A stretch of DNA of 32,252 nt, taken from NCBI RefSeq assembly GCF_009910325.1, contig NZ_SUMG01000025.1:1-32252 (forward strand), read 5' to 3'. Shown in pieces: positions 1 to 8,846 of the stretch. The notes under the pieces were generated by a model that saw nothing but the letters and a program-made list of their open reading frames with translations, was not told the DNA's origin and did not search any database. Position numbers and translations under genes: made by a program. Origin of the DNA: Isachenkonia alkalipeptolytica (GTDB lineage Bacteria; Bacillota; Clostridia; Peptostreptococcales; T1SED10-28). The first letter of the stretch is position 1, and each line of letters begins with the position of its first letter.

Positions 1-157
1 ACTCCTTGACCAAAAATGGTCTTTCCAAAGTTTACTTCCTATGGCAGGATACTCGTTCTGATACTTTCTCATCAAAGACTTTGCGTCGATATTTGCTGAC
101 CAATACCAGATGATAATTCATCAGAAACACTGAATGTTTATTGCTATCCAACTGCAT
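1..157 (-). pseudogene. IS200/IS605-type transposase TnpA remnant, internally deleted and cut by the window edge
   Basis: Read on the minus strand from an ATG at 157, with GAGGTGA as ribosome site, the frame gives MQLDSNKHSVFLMNYHLVLV followed by SKYRRKVFDEKVSER, the usual N-terminus of Y1-type IS200/IS605 TnpA proteins. About 35 codons in, the sequence jumps and changes frame to YPAIGSKLWKDHFWSRS, which is the part of the same family that normally lies some 60 residues further on. The missing middle would carry the HUH metal-binding histidines, so the product cannot be active. The remainder lies outside the window. The family assignment is by recognition of both conserved blocks. The deletion and frame change are seen directly. 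Confidence 0.8.
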
Positions 158-330
158 GATTCTCACCTCGTTTAGGCTGAATCTACTGATTTATTTATAC
201 CCATTTTTCAAGCTCAAAACCACCGATTCATCTCCCACCTACGCGCTCACTTTGTGAGTAAGGAAGGCTAAGAGGAGGGAGACTTCTCGGCATTGCGGTT
301 AAATTATGATTAATTTATTGTTTCATTGGT
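158..330. mobile_element. Probable left-end region of the IS200/IS605 remnant
   Basis: The stretch upstream of the transposase start holds no gene. It contains a perfect small hairpin, CTCAC-TTT-GTGAG, at 246-258. IS200/IS605 elements end in subterminal hairpins rather than inverted repeats, so this is a plausible left end. The exact boundary with host DNA cannot be placed. The following bases to about 382 are AT-rich and show nothing recognisable. Confidence 0.4.
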
Positions 331-382
331 TGTTTCGACTTAACTTATAATTTTTTCATCTCAAATTACCATGAACTCGCCT

Positions 383-1333
383 CTACCCTCTCTTAGCCAC
401 CTTATTCCAAAGGGTTCCGATACTTTCGATTTCACAGACCACACGATCTCCAGATTTAAGATATTTAGGAGGAGTGAAGCCTTTGCCCACGCCTCCAGGA
501 GTACCTGTGGCAATTATATCGCCCGCTTGTAATGTGGTGCCTCTAGATAAGTCGCTTATAATATAGGGCAGGTCAAAAATAAAATTCTTTGTGTTGGAAG
601 ACTGACGCAATTCCCCATTGATTTCACAGCTTAAGTCCAGTCTTACAGGAGTTTTTATAAAGTCACGATGAAGAATCGTCGGTCCCATGGCGGTAAAGGT
701 ATCCAGACTTTTACCTCGGATAAATTGTTGGTGCCTACTCTGCAGGTCCCTTGCGGTAACATCGTTCATAATGGTATAGCCGAAGATATGATCAAAGGCC
801 TTTTCTATTGGAATATCTCTTCCGGATTTCCCAATAATTGCCGCTAACTCCACTTCATAATCTACGGAGTTCGTTACCTCTTCATGCAGTTCTATGACCC
901 CTCCGGTCCCTATAATTTCCGAGGCCATTTTACCAAAGTAGACCGGCACCTTCGGAATCGGTCGAGGCCTTCCATCGTCTCCCTTTAATTCTTTGACATG
1001 ATCCTGATAATTCATTCCGAGACAAATTATATTTCTTAGGGGGCGGGGAATTGGTGCTAACATTTCGCATTGATCCAGTAAAACCGGAGTATTTTTCGTG
1101 TCGCTGATATAACCCCGTATCTTTTCGATTACGTCTCCGTTGAACCCACTTTTTTCGTCAGCTCCAATCTCTGACTCTTTTCCCGTGGGCACTTCGTTTC
1201 CCTGGATAAAGGACAATAAGGAATTCGGTGCATCTTCACCTAAAACATCTCTTAAAAAGTACACAGCAGACTCCTTGGGCTTTAAAACTCCCGGCAATTC
1301 TTTTCCTTGGTGTTTCACGGTAACAAATTTCAT
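383..1333 (-). CDS. Fumarylacetoacetate hydrolase (FAH) family protein
   Basis: This 316-residue protein belongs to the FAH superfamily of Mg/Mn-dependent hydrolases, isomerases and decarboxylases acting on beta-keto acids such as fumarylacetoacetate, fumarylpyruvate, oxaloacetate or 2-hydroxyhepta-2,4-dienedioate. The conserved core is complete: GMNYQDH near residues 106-112, the metal-ligand stretch DYEVELA at 158-164 with two glutamates, NDVTARD at 190-196, and the closing GTPGGVG loop at 277-283. About 90 residues at the N-terminus form the usual variable lid or oligomerisation part. The start is supported by AAGGAG seven bases upstream. The gene stands alone on the minus strand, divergent from the kinase operon, so nothing in the context fixes the substrate. 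The family is certain; the exact reaction is not known. Confidence 0.88.
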   Translation of the reverse strand: MKFVTVKHQGKELPGVLKPKESAVYFLRDVLGEDAPNSLLSFIQGNEVPTGKESEIGADEKSGFNGDVIEKIRGYISDTKNTPVLLDQCEMLAPIPRPLRNIICLGMNYQDHVKELKGDDGRPRPIPKVPVYFGKMASEIIGTGGVIELHEEVTNSVDYEVELAAIIGKSGRDIPIEKAFDHIFGYTIMNDVTARDLQSRHQQFIRGKSLDTFTAMGPTILHRDFIKTPVRLDLSCEINGELRQSSNTKNFIFDLPYIISDLSRGTTLQAGDIIATGTPGGVGKGFTPPKYLKSGDRVVCEIESIGTLWNKVAKRG

Positions 1334-1519
1334 GGATTTCCTCTCCTTTTTAATTATATTGCTTTGCTTTTGCTGTTAGGCACCTTTTTTACTTCAACAC
1401 TTCATACAATAACATTCCTATATTTAGTTCGCCACGCCCCCCTAAAATTCCTTTAATTTCTCTAATTCTTTATACAATTCATTTTATTCTCTAAGAAAAA
1501 AATCAAGTTTTGTGTGTTT

Positions 1520-1531
1520 TTCATGCATGAA
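1520..1531. promoter_or_regulatory. 12-bp perfect palindrome TTCATGCATGAA, possible operator
   Basis: It lies in the 293-base divergent intergenic region between the FAH-family gene and the deoxynucleoside kinase operon. The centre is about 52 bases upstream of the kinase -10 box. A dimeric regulator could bind here, but no regulator is encoded nearby. Seen only as a palindrome; function is inference. Confidence 0.25.
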
Positions 1532-1559
1532 TTATCACCACTTTATTTATGACTCTTTG

Positions 1560-1588
1560 TTGTTTTGCACTATATAAAGTGGTATCAT
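1560..1588 (+). promoter_or_regulatory. Sigma-A promoter of the deoxynucleoside kinase operon
   Basis: TTGTTT (1560-1565), a 17-base spacer and TATCAT (1583-1588) form a good housekeeping promoter. Transcription would start near 1595, giving a leader of about 30 bases that contains the GGAGG ribosome site at 1614-1618. Confidence 0.65.
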
Positions 1589-1626
1589 GTTAACAAACCA
1601 CAAAATACAGCACGGAGGTAATTATA

Positions 1627-2379
1627 ATGTCTGCACCTGTAAATCCCGTTAAGCAACAAAATAAATCGAAATCCAATACATCTGATTCCAAATTTGCCCA
1701 GCCAAAATCGTGGCTTCACCACCAAAAGGACCCTCTTTTTATTGCCGTAGAGGGACCCATCGGCGTGGGGAAAACCACCCTCACTAAATTATTGACCGAA
1801 AAACTCCAAGCCAGTTGTCTCAAGGAAATCATAGAAGAAAATCCTTACTTAGAGAAGTTCTATGAAAACGTTGAAGAATATGCATTTCAAACGGAAATGT
1901 TTTTCCTGTGTAATCGTATCAAGCAATTAGAAGATGCCCAGAAGAAAAAACTGGAACAGGGTGATTCTGTCGTTGCGGATTACAGTATTGTTAAAAACCT
2001 TATTTTTGCAGGACTTACCCTTCAACCTCACCATTTTGAGAAGTATAAACAAGTTTTTGAAATATTAACTAAGGATCTTCCTCAACCGGAAGTGATCATT
2101 TATTTACATGGCGACGTGGATCTGTTGATGAAACGAATCGCTCTTCGAGACCGTCCCTTCGAGCGTAACATGAGTCGGGATTATATGGAAAAACTAAGTG
2201 AAGCTTATGACCGCTACTTTTTCCATGGCGCCTCCAAGACTTTGTTTAACCATATACCCCCTGACATTATTCCCATAAACATTCGGGACCGGGATTTCAT
2301 TAATCAACCGGCAGATGTTGATTTTATTATAGAAAAAGTATTAGAGACCATGAGCCAAAGGAGGAATAAACAGTGTTAA
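1627..2379 (+). CDS. dgk: Deoxynucleoside kinase, deoxyguanosine-kinase-like
   Basis: This cytosolic enzyme would phosphorylate purine deoxynucleosides for DNA precursor salvage. Its 250 residues include a P-loop GPIGVGKT at 43-50, the family's EENPYLEKFYE block at 70-80, an ADYSIVKNLIFA block at 117-128 and the arginine-rich lid RDRPFERN at 174-181. The DYxxxKNLIFA form, in place of the DRSIYED form, is what the Bacillus subtilis deoxyguanosine kinase carries, so this copy is matched to dgk; specificity is inferred from that. An unusual polar N-terminal extension of about 36 residues, rich in Lys, Gln and Ser, precedes the first strand. GGAGG lies nine bases before the ATG. The stop overlaps the next gene by seven bases, indicating coupled translation. 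Confidence 0.85.
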   Translation: MSAPVNPVKQQNKSKSNTSDSKFAQPKSWLHHQKDPLFIAVEGPIGVGKTTLTKLLTEKLQASCLKEIIEENPYLEKFYENVEEYAFQTEMFFLCNRIKQLEDAQKKKLEQGDSVVADYSIVKNLIFAGLTLQPHHFEKYKQVFEILTKDLPQPEVIIYLHGDVDLLMKRIALRDRPFERNMSRDYMEKLSEAYDRYFFHGASKTLFNHIPPDIIPINIRDRDFINQPADVDFIIEKVLETMSQRRNKQC

Positions 2380-3074
2380 CTAAACTGATTATACCAAGCA
2401 ACTATAAACCGAAAAACCGCAAATCTTCCGACGGATATTTTATCACCGTAGCGGGAAATGTAGGGGCAGGAAAATCCACTTTCACCAAACTTATCGGAGA
2501 AAAGTTGAATTTCAATACCAGTTTTGAAAAAGTCGATGACAACCCCTACTTAGAGGATTTTTACCAAGATCAGGCCCGCTGGGGATTCCATCTACAGTTG
2601 TACTTTCTCAGTCAGCGCTTTCAGGACCAAAAAGCTATAGGAGAGGCCAATGAAGATCATATTCAGGATAGAAGTATTTATGAGGATGCAGAAATCTTTG
2701 CAAAATCCCTTTATGATAACGGCAAGATGAGCCAACGGGATTTTGAAACCTACTCTGAATTATTCTACGCCATGATGAATCCTTATCTCGTTCGGCCGGA
2801 CCTAATGGTTTACCTTGACGGAAGTGTGGATACTATCATTGAACGGATTCATCAACGAGGGCGGGATATGGAAAAAAAAGTTCCCCGGGAGTATTGGCTC
2901 AACCTTCATAATCGATACGAAAAATGGCTGAAGGAATACAAAGAATCTCCAATATTAACCGTCAATATTAATCAGGTTGATCTCGTGGAAAATCCCGAGC
3001 AAATTGACGCCATTGCCAGGGAAATTGAATACTTGAAAAACGGAAAAATTGAAAACCTGCAACAAGTTCGATAA
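2373..3074 (+). CDS. dck: Deoxynucleoside kinase, deoxyadenosine/deoxycytidine-kinase-like
   Basis: The second kinase of the operon has 233 residues, a P-loop GNVGAGKS at 28-35, the VDDNPYLEDFYQD block at 54-66, the catalytic QDRSIYEDAEIFA block at 98-110 with the DRS signature, and a lid GRDMEKKVPREYW at 163-175. Bacillus and lactobacilli carry a similar adjacent dgk/dck pair, and the heterologous subunits can form a dimer in Lactobacillus. It starts at GTG 2373, seven bases before the end of the first gene, with AGGAGG inside the upstream gene at 2359-2364. It should act on dAdo and dCyd; the split of specificity between the two kinases is inferred from family precedent. Confidence 0.85.
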   Translation: MLTKLIIPSNYKPKNRKSSDGYFITVAGNVGAGKSTFTKLIGEKLNFNTSFEKVDDNPYLEDFYQDQARWGFHLQLYFLSQRFQDQKAIGEANEDHIQDRSIYEDAEIFAKSLYDNGKMSQRDFETYSELFYAMMNPYLVRPDLMVYLDGSVDTIIERIHQRGRDMEKKVPREYWLNLHNRYEKWLKEYKESPILTVNINQVDLVENPEQIDAIAREIEYLKNGKIENLQQVR

Positions 3075-3082
3075 AGGCGTAT

Positions 3083-3126
3083 AAAGCCCCGGATAATATA
3101 CTATAAGTATACTATCCGGGGCTTTT
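3083..3126. terminator. Bidirectional Rho-independent terminator
   Basis: A 13-bp arm AAAGCCCCGGATA (3083-3095) pairs with TATCCGGGGCTTT (3113-3125). The loop itself is a second inverted repeat, so almost the whole 43 bases form one long stem. U-runs lie on both sides. It separates the kinase operon from the convergent c-di-GMP gene. Confidence 0.9.
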
Positions 3127-3142
3127 TGTTTAATATATTCAG

Positions 3143-6100
3143 TTAGTTTTCATCCGCTGATTGATCAGTAAATTGCTGATGGAAAAAGGCTTTCATCGAC
3201 TTTGAAGTGAACCGCCCTTCATTGAACCCGTAATCCTTTCGCATTCGAATTTGGACCTTATTCAATAGTCCCGTCAACTCCATCCGTACATTTTCATCAA
3301 AGGTAAATTTTAAACCATATTTTACTAAGTCATGTTCCAATTCTTCTTTCCATACCGGTGTTCCATAAACTCTAACGGGGGATCCTAAAAGCTCCGAATT
3401 GAACTGTAAAATCAGATCTTTCTTAAGAGGGAGGTTGATACTCGCGACAAAACATAACCCTCCGGGGCCCATATTTTTAATTAGGGATTTGGTATTCCCC
3501 ACCGTAACTTTCCTTCCGTTGATTTCCAGTATGGTCATATTTGCCATAAGGTCTTGGTGAAACTCCACCCGAAAATATTTTCTTCGATCATTTTTCACCT
3601 GTACCCGGGCATTATTAGCTTTTAGCGGTCGAAGCCAACCTCTGGCAAGAATAGGTTCTACTTTTTCCACAGGAAGGGGTTTACTGTATAAATATCCCTG
3701 GCCGGATATGCAGTTCAGCCTTCGAAGGAAAATTAACTGCTCCCAATTTTCGATCCCTTCCGCCACAATTTTCATTTTCAGCTCCTTAGCCAAATTGACT
3801 ATCGCTTCAAGAATTTTGTTGCTGGTATCTTTATCCGGAACTGTTTTAAGAAATTCCTGATCAATTTTAAGTATATCCACATTCATTTTATTCAGATACG
3901 TCAAAGACGAGTATCCGCTTCCAAAGTCATCAATGGCAATCTGAATTCCCATGGATTGTAAGGCTTCAATGTCTTTTTCCGTCTGCTGCCGCTGCTCAAT
4001 CAATACGGATTCTGTTATTTCTATAATTAAAAAGTCCGGTTCTAGCTTATGCTTTTGTAACGTACTTACCACATCCCGAACAAAATTCCGTTGAAAAAAC
4101 TCAATTCCTGAACAGTTAATGGAAACCTTTATGCTCGGATAACCCTTATTGAGCTACTTCCGATAATGGGCGCATACCTGTTCAAGAACCCATTTTCCCA
4201 TAGGCACAATAAGTCCCGTGCTTTCCGCAATCGGAATAAATTCATTAGGAGGCACCAGTCCCCACTCGGGATGCTCCCAGCGAACAAGAGCCTCCAAGGC
4301 CAGGATTTTTCCGTTATGAAGATTGATAATCGGTTGAAAATGAGTTCTCAACTGCTCCTCTTTGATAGCCCGGGCTAAATCATTTCTCAGGGTAAACTTT
4401 TTAAAACTTATCATATCCAGCTTTGAAGAGTAGGCTCGATATCGATTTTTTCCTTCTTCTTTCGCCCGGCTTAGCGCCGTGTTTGCGCATTTAATCAATT
4501 CCCCGTCCCGCCGGCCGTCTTCGGGGTAGGTACTGAACCCTATGCTTACACTTACATTCAACTCATACTGGTCCGCGTAAATTTGTTTGCTGAAAAGTTC
4601 TAAAATTTCCTCCGCAACTCTCTGACCCTCTTTAACTCCCTGAACTTTCCTCACAATTAATGCAAACTGATCTCCGTAATACCTTGCCAAAAACCCCCGT
4701 TCTTTAGAAAAGTGTCGTTGCAGTAGCTCTCCGATTCTTTTAATCAACTGATCCCCCACATCGGTTCCCAGGGCATTATTGATCTGTTTGAACTCATCTA
4801 CATCGATCATGAACAGGACAAATTCTTCTTCCTTCTTCCTTGCACGTAGGACTTCCTCTCCGATTTCCTGGGTAAAATAGGTTCGGTTCGGAATGCCGGT
4901 TACATCATCGAAGTTGGCAATACGATGGACTTTGTTTTGTAAATGCACCTTTGCAGTGGTATCCTGCCAGTTTAGAATAATCCCCTGGATTTTCGGATCA
5001 TTCAAATGATTATTCATGGTAACCTCAAGGTATATTTCCCGCTGATCCTTTGTAATACTCTTAACGGTTCCCCTTAAAATTTTTTTCGGATTGTTCCGGC
5101 TCATCTGCACTAAGTTTTTCAGTTTTTCTTTTTCCGCCCCATCCACAAAACTCCAAATATATTTTCCGATAATTTCCTGATCCTCGAATCCCATCATTCT
5201 TACAACCCCGGAGTTAATATATTTTACAATACCGTTATCATCGATTATTTCTAGGATTTCCTCTGAATTATCCAATAACATTTGATAACGGTTCTGCAAA
5301 TTTTCAAACTCCTGTTGAGTTTTTTTCGCCTTTATCTCAATCTCTCTTTGACCGGTTATATCCTCAATATTTCCCCGGATCATGACCGGTGTTTCATCCT
5401 GATACAGGATTTCCACAAGATGCTTGATATGCCTTACCTCCCCCGTCGATGGAAGAATGCGAAACTCCACATTAAAGGGCTGCTCCTTTGGAGGGTGATC
5501 AATGGCTTGTTGAACAAGCGGTCGGTCTTCGGGATGAATCATTTTTAGAAATTCTTCAAACTCCGGTTCCCCCGCCTCGGGATCCAATCCGTAAATTTCA
5601 AAGGTAACCTCGGACCAGGATAATTGATAAGTTATTAAATCCATAGACCATACGCCCATCCGAAAAGCCCGTTGCACTTCTTGAAGGTCCCGATAGGTCT
5701 TTTGAATATCTTTTTCCAGCAGATGGGTATCTGTAAGATCTTCAATGGTTCCTACCAATGCAGTCAGTTTTCCCTCTTGAAATTCTCCGATTCCTTTGCT
5801 ACGCACCAAATGGTATTCATCTTGTTTTGTCCCAATAATTCGGTACTGAATTTCATACTTTTCACCGTCTTTTAAGTTCTCGATAATTTCTTGAATCTTT
5901 CTTCGATCCTCGGGATGGATTCTTTTCATTACCTCTTCTCTTTTATGTTCACTGGCATGGGGATCCAGGTTATATATTTCCGGTAGATCCTTTCCGAATT
6001 CCACGGTGTCCCGGGTCAAATCCACTCGGTAACAGTTCTTCTCATTAAACTGTTCTTCCTTTGGAAGATTCTTCTGCAACGTGTCCAGGCTTCTTTCCAT

Positions 6101-6889
6101 ATAACGGTGATCCGTAAGGTCCTGGACCGTACCAATCATTTTATCGGGACTTCGATCCTTTCAATAAAACATTTCCGCCCGGGCATGAATGTCCTTTTGT
6201 TCCCCTTTATTGGTTATGATGCGAAAAATAAGATCTAAGGGCGTTCCTTTATAAGCTTTTTCCATGGCTTGCTCAAAACTTATTCGGTCCTCTCGATGGA
6301 GAAACTCCAGAACGTTTCGAAGGCTTCCGTCGAATTCTTCCGGAGCTCTTTTAAAGATTTGATATGTATCCGAAGAAGCATAAAACTCTTCTTTTTCAAA
6401 ATCATAGGTCCAGGTTCCGATTTTCGAGAATGGTTCCGGGTTATACGGCTTCCGCTTAAGTCTCTTAAGTTCCGCTTCCATCTTCTTCTTTTCGCTTTGA
6501 TCGGTAAAAATCCAAAACTGTCCTTCCAGTTCATCATATTCTTCGAAGGGGATCACGGTAACTTCCATAAGCATTTCTTCACCGGCTACCCCTATGTAGC
6601 TTTCCCGGATAATACTTTTTCCTTTGGCTGATCCTTCCAATTCTTCTTGGATTCCCTTCCCCTGATCCTTCGGCAAAAACCAATATATCCTCTGAAGCTC
6701 CAGTTCATCTCTCCTATGTCCGGTCAGCTTCATAAAAGCATTGTTCATACTAAGGATTTTCCCAGCCTTATCACATACGGCCATCGGATAAGGTAAGCTT
6801 TGTATCCATGCAAAATGTTCTTTCTTCAATTCTTCAACGCGGCTGTTTTTTATCCATCCTTCCAGAATGCCAAGTCCTTTTATCGCCAT
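3143..6889 (-). pseudogene. PAS-rich GGDEF/EAL/PilZ c-di-GMP protein with two in-frame stop codons
   Basis: One reading frame of 1249 codons runs from ATG 6889 to the stop at 3143 without any frameshift but is cut by TGA at codon 243 (6161-6163) and TAG at codon 912 (4154-4156). Homology continues in frame across both stops, and neither downstream piece has its own ribosome site, so this is one gene. Domains in order are about five PAS repeats (roughly 20-650), a GGDEF domain (about 660-825), an EAL domain (about 840-1075) and a PilZ-like C-terminus (about 1095-1200). The GGDEF motif is degenerate (YYGDQF, codons 737-742), so cyclase activity is unlikely. EAL keeps [28 protein letters not shown] and AEGIEN. 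PilZ keeps RRKYFR, and its second motif is NMGPGG. An intact version would be a sensory c-di-GMP phosphodiesterase. TGG fits both stop positions: Trp is common between YRK and LNKG in EAL proteins. Readthrough cannot be excluded. Confidence 0.85.
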
Positions 6890-6918
6890 AGATATCCCAC
6901 CCTATATATAAATTTTCC

Positions 6919-6946
6919 AAAAAAAAATAAACAACCCTCCGGTTGC
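6919..6946 (-). terminator. Riboswitch expression-platform terminator
   Basis: On the minus strand CAACC-GGAG-GGTTG is followed by TTTATTTTTTTT. The 5' arm GCAACC (forward 6941-6946) can instead pair with GGTTGC in the 3' part of the aptamer (forward 6966-6971). The terminator and that alternative pairing are therefore mutually exclusive. Confidence 0.75.
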
Positions 6947-6961
6947 CTATACCACCCTTAA

Positions 6962-7042
6962 TACAGCAACCCGACTGTCATATCCAATAGAACGTAGACT
7001 CGTAGCTTTGCGTCATCACTTTTCAGTGATTTTGCCAATAAA
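6962..7042 (-). promoter_or_regulatory. Class I cyclic-di-GMP riboswitch aptamer (GEMM-I)
   Basis: The minus strand shows the GEMM-I pattern in order: a P1 5' strand TTGGCAAA (forward 7031-7038), a perfect 6-bp stem ATCACT-GAAA-AGTGAT with GNRA loop (7015-7030), the signature GACGCAAAGC (7005-7014), a second stem region, and the P1 3' strand with GGGTTGCTG (6964-6972). A terminator follows, then the c-di-GMP turnover gene. Folding of P1 occupies GGTTGC, leaving GCAACC free to build the terminator, so c-di-GMP binding is predicted to stop transcription. The class assignment is from recognised consensus; the direction of control is inference from the competing pairings. Confidence 0.85.
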
Positions 7043-7084
7043 CTTTATTTAATTGAATAGATTCTTAAATTAACCTTGAGTAAT

Positions 7085-7113
7085 ATGATAACATGTTTTA
7101 CAAAATTCTGCAA
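7085..7113 (-). promoter_or_regulatory. Sigma-A promoter driving the c-di-GMP riboswitch transcript
   Basis: On the minus strand TTGCAG (forward 7108-7113), a 17-base spacer and TATCAT (forward 7085-7090). Transcription would start near 7078, about 35 bases before the aptamer. Confidence 0.65.
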
Positions 7114-7222
7114 AACTCAAATTTATTTTTCATTACTCAAATAACTGATTTTATCTTTATAAATATATTGAAAGTATTATAAAATCTAAAATTTCAAAAT
7201 ATCCATTGTTCTCAGTAAATAC

Positions 7223-7269
7223 CACAAATTTGCCGATTATTCATCTTTCTTATCATAAATTTGCCGATT
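7223..7269. repeat. Two 16-bp direct repeats CAYAAATTTGCCGATT, possible operator pair
   Basis: The copies at 7223-7238 and 7254-7269 differ at one base and start 31 bases apart, three helical turns. They lie 110-160 bases upstream of the symporter gene, in an AT-rich 490-base intergenic region whose other half holds the c-di-GMP leader. Same-face spacing suggests a regulator binding cooperatively. The bound protein is unknown. Confidence 0.45.
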
Positions 7270-7379
7270 GGATTTTTATATATTGTTAATTAGTTAACGA
7301 TATTATATGCTTTGATAGCAAGTATTTATACCTATTTTTATTTACATTCATCAATCTAATTCATAAGGAGGTTTTACTA

Positions 7380-8729
7380 ATGGAAGGTTTTTTTGAAGTG
7401 ATTCGTTATCTCAACAGTTTACTGTGGGGTCCGCCGATGCTGGTTCTTTTGCTTGGTACCGGTGTATGGTTCACCATCAAATTACGTTTTGTGCAGGTTC
7501 GAAAGATAAGGTTGGTTTTTAAGAAGACCTTTGGCGACGTGTTTAAAAAAAGTGTGAAAGCCGACGAAGACGGGATGTCCTCTTTTCAAGCTTTGGCCAC
7601 GGCCATTGCCGCCCAGGTCGGCACCGGAAATCTTGCCGGAGTGGGAACCGCTATTGCCGCCGGTGGTCCGGGGGCCGTATTTTGGATGTGGCTCAGTGGA
7701 TTTTTCGGAGCCGGAACAATTTTTGCGGAAGCGATTTTAGGACAAACCTACAACACCCGGGTTGATGGACAGAAAGTGGGGGGACCGGCCTATTATATAA
7801 AGCATGGTCTAGGAAGCCCTGCTTTAGCCGGTTTCTTTGCGATTTCCATTATTATCGCCCTGGGTTTTATCGGAAATATGGTGCAGTCCAACTCCGTTTC
7901 CGATTCTATGCATGCGGCTTTTGGTATTCCCCACATCGTTCTAGGAATTATTACGGCTATTGTTGTAGCTGCCATTATTATGGGAGGAATCTCCCGAATC
8001 GCCTCCTTTACCGTTACCATCGTACCGATTATGGCAGGAATCTATATTATGGGATGCCTTGCAATTATTATTATGAATTTAAGCGAAGTGATCCCTGCGT
8101 TTAGAATGATTATTCATAGTGCTTTTAACCCCATGGCCGCCACCGGGGGTGTTATTGGTGTTACTGTTAAAGAGGCGATGCGTTACGGGATCGCCAGAGG
8201 ACTGTTTTCCAACGAAGCCGGAATGGGTTCCACCCCCCATTCCCATGCTGTTGCAAAGGTAAAGCATCCTTCCCAACAGGGCTTTGTAGCCATCATGGGC
8301 GTAATCATCGACACCTTGGTAGTTTGTACTTTTACCGCTTTAATTATTATTATTACCGGAACCTACGAAACCGGTCTTGTGGGTATACAGTTAACCCAGC
8401 AAAGTTTTGCCGTTGGTTTAGTCGGTTTTGGAGAGTATTTTATCGCTGTCTCTCTATTTTTCTTTGCCCTATCCACCATTATCGCTTGGTACTATTTCGG
8501 AGAAGGAAACATTAAATATCTTTTCGGCCAGAAGGGAATTCGGGCTTATCAGGTAATTGTCTTGCTTTGTATTGTTGGGGGTACTTTAATAGAAGTAGAG
8601 GATGTATGGGAACTGGCGGACCTATTCAACGGTTTAATGGTTATTCCAAACTTAATCGGTCTTCTTGGACTCAGTGCTGTGGTTATTAAGAGTCTTGAAA
8701 ACTATGAGTCCGGTGATTTAGATAAGTAA
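7380..8729 (+). CDS. Sodium:alanine/glycine symporter, AGCS family
   Basis: This 449-residue membrane protein of the alanine-or-glycine:cation symporter family would import a small neutral amino acid with Na+. It has the usual length and about ten or eleven hydrophobic segments. The conserved early block SSFQALATAIAAQVGTGNLAG (about residues 63-83), the motif GGPGAVFWMW (about 94-103) and GIARGLFSNEAGMGS (about 271-285), the family's most conserved segment, are all present. The start has AAGGAGG eight bases upstream. No glycine riboswitch was found in the leader; instead there is a direct-repeat pair that could bind a repressor or activator. The gene stands alone and ends in a strong terminator. 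Alanine versus glycine preference cannot be read from the sequence. Confidence 0.88.
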   Translation: MEGFFEVIRYLNSLLWGPPMLVLLLGTGVWFTIKLRFVQVRKIRLVFKKTFGDVFKKSVKADEDGMSSFQALATAIAAQVGTGNLAGVGTAIAAGGPGAVFWMWLSGFFGAGTIFAEAILGQTYNTRVDGQKVGGPAYYIKHGLGSPALAGFFAISIIIALGFIGNMVQSNSVSDSMHAAFGIPHIVLGIITAIVVAAIIMGGISRIASFTVTIVPIMAGIYIMGCLAIIIMNLSEVIPAFRMIIHSAFNPMAATGGVIGVTVKEAMRYGIARGLFSNEAGMGSTPHSHAVAKVKHPSQQGFVAIMGVIIDTLVVCTFTALIIIITGTYETGLVGIQLTQQSFAVGLVGFGEYFIAVSLFFFALSTIIAWYYFGEGNIKYLFGQKGIRAYQVIVLLCIVGGTLIEVEDVWELADLFNGLMVIPNLIGLLGLSAVVIKSLENYESGDLDK

Positions 8730-8753
8730 CATGTTCTAAATAAATATAGTACA

Positions 8754-8797
8754 AAACCTCGATCCAAAGAATTATCTCTTGGATTGAGGTTTTTTTC
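8754..8797 (+). terminator. Rho-independent terminator of the symporter gene
   Basis: AAACCTCGATCCAAAGA (8754-8770) pairs with TCTTTGGATTGAGGTTT-like bases (8775-8792, one bulge and a G-T pair), followed by a run of T. Confidence 0.88.
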
Positions 8798-8846
8798 TTT
8801 TAGGTATTATCAGTATGCCGATTACCCTATACTGCCATTAATTATT

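Noticed and set aside
4154-4156. Pyrrolysine at the TAG codon
   Set aside because: The position suits Trp, the protein is not a methylamine methyltransferase, and another gene here (383) uses TAG as an ordinary stop.
4154-6139. The middle part of the PAS/GGDEF/EAL frame as a separate gene starting at ATG 6139
   Set aside because: There is no ribosome site and the start lies within a PAS domain whose first half continues in frame upstream of the TGA.
6161-6163. Selenocysteine at the TGA codon
   Set aside because: No Cys is expected at this point of a PAS domain and no SECIS-like hairpin is evident just after it.
7114-7379. Glycine riboswitch before the symporter gene
   Set aside because: No GGAGAG-type tandem aptamer is found; only direct repeats and AT-rich sequence are present.
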